A stretch of 64,000 bases of DNA from Ostrinia nubilalis. Taxonomy: Eukaryota > Arthropoda > Insecta > Lepidoptera > Crambidae. The stretch lies in NCBI RefSeq assembly GCF_963855985.1, contig NC_087093.1, forward strand, positions 69,501-133,500. Reading direction: 5' to 3'. Position 1 is the stretch's first letter, and each line of letters starts with the position of its first letter. The translations under genes and the position numbers were made by a program. The notes beneath the pieces are model-generated. The model ran no database searches, had not been told where the DNA came from, and saw only the letters and a list, made by a program, of their open reading frames with translations. Of the stretch, positions 35,601 through 47,600 are shown piece by piece.

Positions 35601-38600
35601 TTACGAACGTCTTACCGTAGTTTGTCCAGTGCTGTAGATTTTAACCAATGACTATAGATGGCGCTTTTTAGACACGTCTTATTTATTTATTGAAATTTAT
35701 TTGCCACATATCGTCATAATGTTAATCTGGGTTATATACAATAATACTGTAAAGTTTCAACAAAATCCGTTCAGTAGTTTTTGCGTGAAAGTGTAACAAA
35801 CATCCAGACATCATGACATCCAGACATCCAAACTTTCACCTTTATAATATTAGTAGGATATTTCACAATCCAAACTAATATTTACTATTTAGCATTTACT
35901 TACAGTAAATATTACTTTGGATTGTGAAAGATTTAAAATAAAAAAAGGAATAAAACAAAATAGGGTTTCAAATTACCTATCTATATCTAATATTATAAAG
36001 AGGTTAAATTGTGTGTTTGTATATGTGTTAAATTGTAAGGGGTAATCTACTGAACCGATTTAAAAAATCTTTTACCAATAGAAAGCCATATTATATCTGA
36101 GTGTAATAGGTTATATAAAAACCGAAAAATTCCACGCGGGCAAAGCGGCGGGCAGAAAGCTAGTTTATTTATAATTATGTAAGAGCATAATTATTAAAGT
36201 CGAAGTCAAACATTCTTTATTTGTGTGGACCTATATTAACGAGAGATTACAAGGCGTCAAATATTTCAAGAAAAAAATTAAAAACTATTATAAAGCTAAA
36301 TTTTGCTCTCATGGAGCCTTTACCTATTCTAACAAATTAAGACTTAGAGAAGAAACTAATAATAAAACTATTTAACTGTCCTGCAATGAAAAGCTTGATC
36401 GGGTACAACACCTCAAGTTATTTCAGAACTTGATTTCATTAAAAGACTCCGAATATCAAATCGCTTAGGTATCTAAAGTCAAACGATTCTGAAATGTCAA
36501 GTGGCATAAAGTTGGGACTAATGAATAACCCATTAAGATAGTAGCGCCCTCCTGTCAATGACATACCTGGAACGATAGGGTATTGGACAACTAATAAAAA
36601 TGCGTTGTCCTAAATGACTGACGGATATCGTAGAGACCTGAAAGTTGGAAGTAGGGTTGCCAGGTCCAAAATCACAAAAGCCGGACTTTGTGTTTCATTT
36701 GGCCGGACATTTTACCCTAAAAGCCGGACATGTGACGGGGGGGGTGCAATTAGTGTCAGCTCATGAGTGAGTACTATCATCATCGGTTGCTAACCAACAT
36801 CCTGATGCGTGCGCTTCATTATGATTTTGTAGCTCGACTTTCGCCTGGCGCGGTAACCAAATCAAAAGCCGGACAGGCCGGACAACGCAATATTTGGCCG
36901 GACAAGACCCTAAAAAGCCAAACATGTCCGGCTAAAGCCGGACGCCTGGCAACCCTAGTTGGAAGGTGTGTTCTTTGTATGACGTAGGCATCTCATGTGA
37001 AAAGATTTTCCGAAATGGGGTCATGAAATGAAGGGGGTGAAAAAAGGGGGAAAAGTTTGTATGGGACAAAGTGATTCCTTGGTTCAATCTACTTGAAATT
37101 TAGCTTAACAATTCCTTAATATAATTCATCAAAGACGTGTGGAACGGGTAGAAAGAAATTTTGGCAGTCATTTTCTTCGAAGTTGATATCAATACTACTT
37201 AGTGCCTTTGATTTAATTACTTTTTATTTTTACAAGTGTTTGAAAACTCCATGTCAGATTGTGTACAATGTCAAGTGAAATCTCAAATTGAAATGTCTCA
37301 ATCTCAATGAGGAGACTCTGTATTTATTCCTAGAATTCCCCTAACACCCTTGCAAATTCAAGACAGTGCAGTTTCCCATCAGTCTGCTTCGTAATGACTA
37401 TAAACAAAGCACAAAGTCAAACTCTAGGGACCTCTGCTTAAACTCCCATGAGTGCACAGAGGTACGCAGGTAACCGCGTGTGATGCTCATAGTAATTTTC
37501 GATACAGAACCCCGTACATACGTCATACATATTATAGAAAGAAAACACCCAGACCAATACAAACAAATATGTTTCTGCAAAATTTTAGTATGATATTTTT
37601 ATTTATTAATAAACAAAGAGACTGCACAAAATTGATGCGTGTACTGATTAATGTTATTAACCACATGCAAAGCTTCGTGAATTGCAACAACTATAATTTA
37701 TTATCCAAGCTCTAAATAATCGCTACTAAGAGTAACTTATCATAAAATGTTTTTCCAATCGCTCAAGCTCCCAAGGGCCTACCGATAGATCGGGTGACGT
37801 AATCTTGAAATTCTTTAAGCCGGCGCAGAACTTCCAGAAGGTCGGGCGACGCCACGGCCACTTTGAACCGTGTTTACTTCTGCAGTTATATTTTATATTT
37901 ATTCGATTCTAGAATATATTTCCAAAAACTCTGAAAGTTGTTTTAATTTGTATCACTTGGATATGATTTGTATTAGAAAGTGTTGTGAGTGTGACGCTTG
38001 AAGGGAAGGAAGTCAACCTAACCTAACCAACTGCGTATTTCTATACTGTGTAGCTGGAAATTGTGGCGGGAGCTCTTTGGCGCGCTGTCTTCGGCGAAGA
38101 ATTGCGCGCGCAGATTTTGACAGCGCGAAATACCTACTTTAGCAGAAATACCAAGCCTTAATAAGTGGTTAGGAAGGTGGTACGTATTGAAAAGGCTCTG
38201 TCGAGAAGCCACGAGGCGAAAAGATACTATCAAACACAACCAAGCGTGTTTCCTCTGCGTAGGCATTATTATTTGTACTACAAAGATAATTTTTACTGTA
38301 CTAATAATAGACAAATCTGGTGTTATTTTGTGCTCTTAAGTGTAGTGAATTGATTTAGTAAAAATGTCGAGAATCTGAATTTGAAAAAAGAAAACAATAC
38401 GAAAACTATATCTACACATCGCGCGCACACAGCGAATCTGGTCGTGGGCGTAACGTTGGATTGGCCACATCGTGATGTGCCCGAGCATATCGTGATACGC
38501 CGACACTTCATGATCTGCCTAACTTACACGGAAACGAAAAGTGATCTCACTCGATTAAGACCAACACATTTTACGATTTATTTTTATATTACAGACTAGC

Positions 38601-41600
38601 TTTCCGTCCGCGGCTTCGCCCGCGTGGAATTTTGTCTGTCACAGAAAACTTTATCGCGCACATCCCTGTTTCAAAAACCGGGATAAAAGCTATCCTATGT
38701 CCTTTCCCGGGACTCAAGCTATCTCAAAATCGGTTCAGTGGTTTAGGCGTGAAAGCAAGACAGACAGACAGGCAGACAGAGTTACTTTCGCATTTATAAT
38801 ATTAGTATAGATAGAAGTAAATATAGATAAAAATATTTACACATCTAATATCGTGTTGTTATTGGCATACTGAAGTTATACATATTGAAGTTAGAAACAT
38901 TGAATTAAAACTCGTACACCTCAATTTTTTAAAATAGGCTTTTAAAAGCATTTTTCGGATAGATCCAGTTTATTCTGTAATATTGGTACCGTTGTGAAGC
39001 ACTTTCAGGATCAGTAAGCAATTTTTCGATGTCTTGTATAGTTTAGAAATACATAATCGAGTGAGAACTTATCGTTTCCACCCTGTATACTTGGGTTTTG
39101 CGAAAACCGTTCGAGGAAAGGGCGCGAGAAGGCGACTGGAAACTTTTCATAGCTTCTTCATGCAATTTTAGTCACTTTAGGAAACAACATTGTGCTTTTT
39201 ATTTATTTATTTTTGTGAGAGCTTTACGAAACAACATTGTGCTTTTTGTGTATTTTTTTTTTACTCTTATCTCGTTTAGAACGGCTTTTTATTATTTTAG
39301 TAGGTAGGTAGTTTAATTTGATTCAACACGAGCGGATCTTTTACACGTATTGAAATAAGTTGATCACTTATCTTTGCTGTCTGGCTGGCGTCAGAAACAG
39401 ATTTAGTTATTCTAGCTAGTGTATTCACCCGCCGCGCCAGGAGGGGGCGGCGGCGCGTGGCTGGCGCGACGGCGCGAGCAGGGGCGGGCGGGCCGTCAAA
39501 GGGCTTTTGTCCCGCTGAAAGCGTTTTGTTCCTTCAAGTTCCGGCAGCGTCAGGTGCGTGCGACAAAGATAAAGCACGAAAAACTGATAATAACGATAGG
39601 TAGATAATTCGCTTGCTTCAGCCGAATGACGCCACTGCTGGATTTCGGATTTGGAAGATTTCAACAACGACCGGCCCTGCGCCGCCCGCATCCAGGCATC
39701 TCCCGTGACCTTCAGCAGATCGTCGTCGGTCCACCTAAAGGGGGGCCTGCCCACACTACGTCTTCCGGCTCGTGTTCTACTCGAGAACTTTTCTGCCCCA
39801 GCGACCATGAGCTCTGCGAGCTATGTGCCCCGCCCACTGCCACTTGATTTTAGCGATTCTGCGGGCTATGTCAGTCACTCTGGTTCTCCTGCGGATCTCC
39901 CCACTTCTGATTCGATTCCGCAGGGAAACTCCGAGCTCGCTCCGTCGCCCTTTGGGTGACCTTGAACCTTCTTATGAGGCCCATAGTAAGCGACTACGTC
40001 TCAGAGAGAGATATGAAAACTGTCAACCATGATCATTAAAAAAAAAAGATTTAATTTATCAACAAGCTTTTACAATTCTTTAGTTTACGCAGTCTCACAC
40101 GCAAGTTTTTGTTGTTTTAAAATCCAATAATTTTAGATTTCATTCAGATTCTATAGTTATCAGTCAGTGGGTAGGTTAGGTATAGCTAATACATGTCAGC
40201 TGCTTGGTGTCCTTATTAAGTTTTAATGGAACAATATTGTTATAGCGATAATATTGATAAGATAACTCGATACGTTATCAGGCCCAGGAGCTGCTTACGC
40301 CACAAAACAAGTATGGTGAGGAGGACTGAGGGCCTCTTTTAATTATTAAAAGAATCAATAAATACATTATGTATAGTGTTATTTACTTATGTATACGAGT
40401 TATATTTATTTAGCACATGATAGGGCTAAAGTGTGCGTGGCACAAGAACGTTTTTCTTACTTTCATGGTTAACATAAAAAATAAAGCGACTATGTTTTAA
40501 TTAATTGCATTATGTTTAACTACATAATATATTTTATATTAAACTTGCAAAATGATTAGCTTTATTGCCATCAATTAAATAAAATAAAATGTCTATTTTT
40601 TAAATAATATTTAAAAAAAATACCCGACTGTTAATATTTGAGGGATGGAGTTAGTAATAAAGGGTCTAACTATTAGAAATCTAAAAATTATTTGAATTGA
40701 TTTTCAAGAAAAAATATATCTTTTATATTCAACTATAGTAATCCCAAATTAAACAATCAGCGATCTCCAATAGTGTCTTGTACCAAAGCCGTGAACGAAT
40801 CGTTAAGAACGATGGTTTTTCTTTTTTCAGAGAGGAGTTTTCGCGATATACGTAGGTACCTACTGTTTGTTTCGTGTCACAAACGATGAACAATATACAA
40901 CTTACTTAAGTACAATACAAACTTATGAATTACGTACACTACATACACAATCGTAAATATGCATTACCTATCGATTTTTTTCACATGCGCGTGAAATCAC
41001 CGAAAACCAACGAATTAGCCTTCACAATAAAGGTGGTATACTATTGTAGCAACAGACCGGCAAAGTGCGGGTCTCGCTCCGCCGCGCGCGCTCCGTCATA
41101 CATCGGCTGCGCCGGCGCTGCTAGCTAGCGCAACTGAAGGAGTAAGCTAGGTATGTACATCATGAAGTCGCTTCCTTCTGAACTAACCTGCGTTATCAAA
41201 TAGCGCTGCCATACGGAACGGCTGCGACTGGTTTCTTAATAGCTTATTTTATGAAATGTGATTTGTAATGTGAAGTCCTAGGTATATCATATAGTCTTAA
41301 TGTCATCGTTATCATCGACACAAAACAGACAGATGTTAATCATGTCATGATGTGATGTCGAAAGTTGGAAACTGCTATATTAAGTAAGAATATAGCATTT
41401 TATGTATTTTAGGTATGATAGGTTACGTTATTCTGATAAATAAATTGTTTTTTCTCTGATAGCTTGGCTGGAAAAAATATTTTCCTATCTCATCGATACA
41501 TACAGGGTGTCCTAGAATGGGTGAATCAAACTGCTAGGGGAGGTAGCTCTACTAATGTACTATCCCTAAAAATATGAAGAAAAAAATTATGAGTTCGGAT

Positions 41601-44600
41601 TTTTTTTTTTCAAATAAAGTGCTCTAAAATCGAAATCTAGTCATTATTTTCAAAAGTTTGTTTACAGATAAACGAAGCGATCATGTACAATCAATATTAG
41701 TAAGAAAAAAGTACAAATAAACTCCAAACGCAGCAATTATAGCCATACCTGGGCAAAGCTGATTTATTTTCACTTTTTCAAAAAATATATTTTAGGGATA
41801 GTACATTAGTAGAACTGCCTCGCCTAGCAGTTTGATTCGCCCATTCTGGGACACCCTGTAGAACGAATGAAATAGAAAGTGGTCCATTTCGATTAAGTTT
41901 TGGCAGATGTTGCTTTAAAACTACTCGAGCCTTATTCTGTAGCTTGTTGACTATAATCCTACTCTATCAGGGCGCACCCAAAGTTGCCTGTTCAGGAGTT
42001 ATGAGGTTTCAAAAAATGTAGAAAAAAACCGGCCAAGTGCGAGTCGGACTCGCGCACAAAGAGTCCCGTACTTTCGTATGACAATATTGTTGTTGTATGG
42101 GATTTAAGGGGGGATTTAAATAGCGACAACAGTGAATCATCTGTGAAAATTTCAAATGTCTAGCTATCACGGTTCATATACAGCCTGGTGAGTAATATTG
42201 TAATATCGAGCAAAAAACATATTTTTTAAAAACAAAAGCTCGTTATATGATTTGATTACATAATTGTGATTGGTCATATAAAATGATGTAAGTGTCGTAT
42301 CTATCTTTTACCTGATGAATGAATACCTAGATTTCTTAAAAATATGAGAAAAAATAAAAAGCAACATTACCATAGTACTTACTTAAAATAGGTAAGAACA
42401 TTTTGCATGCACAAATCACATACATAAACTTTACAATTTAAAATAGTTTTAGAACACATTTTTTATCAACATATTAAGCAAATTAACATTTTAAAAATAG
42501 TTTTCTTAAGAAGTATAAAATATTCAAATACCTACTTAAATTGTAAATTCCATGCATAGCTTAACGCCACTCAACTGCGGCCCGACCTTTAGATAACATA
42601 TCGGCCCGTTGCGATTGCGTGCGTGTGGACTGCATGCAGGCACATGCACTCTGATCATTGCAGTCGATCCATTAAACCAAAATTTTGATATTATGTATAG
42701 AATTTTTTTCCACTGGGAACATAAAGATAGACATTTTAAAATCAGATACATATTAACTCAGTAGTGACCTAGACTTGTTGATGAAACTTTGTATGGATAA
42801 TTTTTGTATTATTAGTCCATTTCCTTCCATATATGTACTTAGAATTTTTGACGAATTTCAATATCTAATCACTACATGCGATATATCATTGGAAAGAAAA
42901 GAAGCTAGAGATGTTTTCAAGATCATTGGCAATCCATTATCACCTTTAATATTTTTTAAATCAAAATCTAAGTTGAATTTTTTATCATGGTTTGTACTTT
43001 TGTCAAACTTTGGCGGCTCGTAACTAGCTATCCAATCATTATCTGGATCTGAAATTTATTTTATTTGACTAAAAACATATTCGATATTAATATCCAATAA
43101 AAAATGCGGTTGAAAATACGCAGTTTCTAGGTCAAATTTTAGAAAAAATTAAACAAAATCAAAAATATCAATTAAAAAAAAAGTTGCTCACTTTGGGTCA
43201 AATGGCCGAAATTGTATTCTTAAAATGACCTTACCTATACACCCACGAAGTTTGTCTAACCTTCCGCCAAACACCCTGTATAATTGTATTTCATATTAAC
43301 TAATTATTTATCATGTCAATTTAAAAATTTTAATTTTTCTCTGGAATCCAACAATAGCAAAATTGTCGTACGAATCCCTTCGTGCGTGAGTCCGACTTGC
43401 ATTTTATTTATTTATTTATTGACAAAGATCTGCCAACAACACATCTTTACACAAACAAGTAATTTTTACGGTTTTTTATAATTCGAGGGCCTAGTGTGAG
43501 TTTACATCAAACGTGAGCGCGTCAAAAAATGACATTAAATGTATGACGGATTGTACAGCGCCCCTGGCGGGAAACGTTCAAAAACTAAAATTTTCATACA
43601 TTTTTTTATGTAAACTCACACTCAGCCCACTGTAAAGATATCGAAGCTTCAAGCTCAATGTTGAATCATCCATTGACTTCCATTTGTAACCGACTTCAAC
43701 AAAAGGAGGAGGGGTGGGTTTTTTATTTTTTGTATGTAGGTAGGTACCTACTACACCGATTACGCCAACTCCGAGAATATCAATCATGGTCTTAAATATG
43801 TGTCCTAATAAATAACGTAATATGTTTTATACTTTTTAGTGTACTTTTTGGAGGCGGTTTAGTTTTTGAAGTTGGTTTCTTTAAACGCAGTTTTTTTATT
43901 AAAATTGTTTGCCTTTGTGGTTCAGGTATTACTGTTGACCGGAATAAAATTAATGATTAGGAGCTTCCTACTAGGCATAGGTACTACTACCTACCTATCT
44001 ACATTCGCATTCCTGCTACCTACTGGCTTACTGAAGTAACAAGATTAAATGGATTCTATTTCATTCTACAGGGAGGTATTAGGTACCTACCTATTTATTT
44101 AATTAGATAGGCTAATGAGTTATAAAACTATGTGTACCGATCATAAGGGGATGATTTTAATATTCCATCCTAAAAAAGCTTAAGTAGGTACCTACTTAAG
44201 TATGTATTACAGTCAGCGTTAGATAGATGGAAGCATTTAAGATGTAACCAGTCAAAGTAAGCTTTGTTTGAAGCACCCAAAGTAGTCAATATATTATAGT
44301 TCCAAAATACTGAACTGTCCTATCCCTGACATTGACAGCGGGGCGCCACCGTCAATACCGGGTCGCTAGTTCCAATTTTTGCCATGTTGGAAACCATATA
44401 GTTGAACGATGGTAGCGCCCCCCTGTCATTGAGTTTGGTGGGACAGTTCAGCGTGGGTCATCTATATCTTAGCAACACTGTTCTCAATTTTATATGAGCT
44501 GTCAGGATGTTCAAAAATATGTATGCAGCAGACATACCTACAAGCTGTCATGATTTTTTTATAATCCATTTCAAACGCCTGACTTCAAAAAGGTCATAAC

Positions 44601-47600
44601 AAAAATATCTTAAAACTTTATTAAAAATATGTTAATCAAAATAAACCCTATCACTACTAGAGATTAAGAAAATAATCATTTTCCTATTAAGAAAAAGTAA
44701 GTACTTATGACGACTACGCCTGCTTAGATACGATTGAACTACACTCGACGTCAAATAAATCGCACCTCCCGCGACAAGCATTTTCAAACGTATGCATCCC
44801 CACTTCCCACCAATATTGTTACCATTTAAAAGCCTAGTTCTAACCTTCATTTCATTAAAGGAAAGGTTTTTACCCCAAAAATGTGTCTTTAGAAGGATCC
44901 AGAGTCACTTCTTCAAAAAATAGGTAGTTACGCTAGAGCCAACTTTTATGGCTATAAAACTGTTAAGTTGGGTTTAATTGCTATCCATCTGTTAAAGAGG
45001 ACACGTGAAATCATTATTTGGTTTTATAACCATAAAAATTGGTCTAATTGATCCCATAGGTGGGCCCAAAGTGAGGTATTTTTTCAAGTCACATTTATGG
45101 TATATGTTAATCATTTATTAAGAAATCAAATGTGTTTTTCTTTAAGGATATTTATTGGGCTTTCAAATAACACCAATATTGTTGGGGTACCATGATTGTG
45201 TCAGAAGAAAATCGTTAAAGTTCGCGTCGCGGAAGGTGCGGTTTATTTGATGTTGAGTATAGTATTTATCTGCATACATATTTTTGAACATCCATCCTCC
45301 TGACAGCTCATATAATATGGAGAACAATGTTGCTAAGATATATTGTTTTGAACGAAATGGTTGGAGCACCTTTGAACTTTATTAATTTCCTTTTTTAAGT
45401 GGTATTATGATACTCTAACTTTTCTAATACTTCGTAGAAGGTTCTTACATAAAAAATAAGCTTCTATCTAGGAAGAAGAAGAATGAAATCAGTCAAATTT
45501 AGAAGATATTTAATTAGGTATGAAATCTCCCCTAGGTAGGCACAGAATAAATACTAGAGTAAGTAGGTACCTACTTTACTACACGTCAGTTTATCTTGCT
45601 TACGCTGATAATAGGAAGGAATAATACATACATACATAACCTACTTAACCTTAGGCCTTTGATGCGAGAGCAACACAAAATATCTATCAATTATGTGTTT
45701 ATCCTACTTCCACACTATGTTGTTTACACGAAACATTCACCTTGCAAAACCTAACTTACTTTAAAATGCCTACTACCTTTAATAAGAATGAATTTTGACA
45801 TGACATTGCAGCAACTTCATCATAATTTGATAGGTAGGTACATACCTAGCTACTCACAGCAGGTAGGTATTCAATAACTTAATTTTTTTATAGTAATTAT
45901 GTTGCTACCAACAACAAATTAATATGTTATCATCAAAAACAACAAAATAGGTTCGGTACTTCGGTATCGGTACCGATACCTACCTTTCCCTAACGACCAG
46001 ATTACCATAAATCATAGTTTGCACCTGGCCGAGTTAGTTTATAACTTACTACCAACTTACTTATGTGTTATTTTCCTGTTCCTTATTAATACTTATTATA
46101 CAAACTTATTAGGAAAATATATAAATAAAATAATGAATGACAATAATGAGGGTAGATTTCAGCTGGGCAACTAAGGAATTTAAACATTTATAGGTGTAAT
46201 TATAATATTCAAAGTGGGATAATGTAATGGACAAATAAGACAAGACATGCGAAACGTGCGCGTTATGCGCCCACATTTCATCTCACAATACCGAGATCGC
46301 GACGGCGGTCAGTGGCCCCGAGAGGCCGCGGGAGCAATCCGCTGTCGCACACCGCGCCTTGCAGCCGACGAGTGGGCACCGACACAGAACACTGATACAG
46401 CGCACGCCACGAATCGGTCACACTGTCACACAGCACTGAGGCACGTTCGACGGACACCAGCGAGCGACGCCGCACGCTGCTGGCACTGTACTGCGCCCCG
46501 CCTGCGCCGGCCGCCGGGGCTCCGCCGAGAGCGCGGCGGGCGGGGGGCGGTGACCGCGCACAGCTGATAGCCATTCCGACATCTCCGCTGTATTTTGTGT
46601 CCGCTGTTACTAAAGTCATCACCCGAACTGCAAGCAGTGCATCAAAGACATAACACCTTGTTGCATTTCACGAGTTCGAATGTTAAACACGCAAGCTACA
46701 ACCTACACATCAAGTAGGTACGAGAGCAACATAATCAACTTCAACAGTTCCACAGACTGGTGAAACAATTTGATCGCATAATGTGACTCAGGGACAGAAC
46801 GCCCGGCTAGAATTTTACTAAATATCCCAACTGTAAGAGGACTTTGTTAGTAAGATCGACCCATGTTCAAGAATTATTTCATCGAAACAGTTCAGAAATT
46901 CCAATCAAATCGCAAACCTATACAAGTAACCCGAATTGATCAAATGAACAAAATAGGTTAAAGTTTGCAATCGAGACACAGTTACATTCGAGACAGCTAT
47001 TTCAACTTTCCATGTACCGCAAAGCAAGCCACAGACATTCTACCTGCCAAATGAGTCAGTCACGAGACATGGGCATCGATCATGTCTCTAACAGTTGAGC
47101 TGAGGAGGAAGTATACAACAAAACTGACTGAAACTGTGTGAATGGAACTTGATAAAGATACACACAATACACACAACATCTAGATGTACAACACACACTC
47201 TTGTACATATCTATCAAATCATGCAATAGAAGAAGAGAGAGAAACCAACCGCATAGAGTAGTTTATAACTCGAAACTAATGCGAATCAATTCCGAGATAT
47301 CCGTTGTTTTGTCTTTGTTTGAGCATGAACTTTACCACAATACCGAATTGCACATCAGCTGGAATGAAAATGGAGTGCAACTGGTAAGGAGACTGGAATT
47401 GAAGCGCTAATCCCGCTAATGAATTGGAGACAGTACAAATTAGCTCAGCCCTGGATATAACAAACAAAATCATTATCCTAGATGAGAAAAGAACAAAAAA
47501 ACGAGAGAAACCTGCGCAAGGAGTTCCAGCCAGATACCTACACCTCTTGAGAAACAAAATATGAAAGCGAGTGATGCACGAAGCTTTGTCCCTTACCTAC

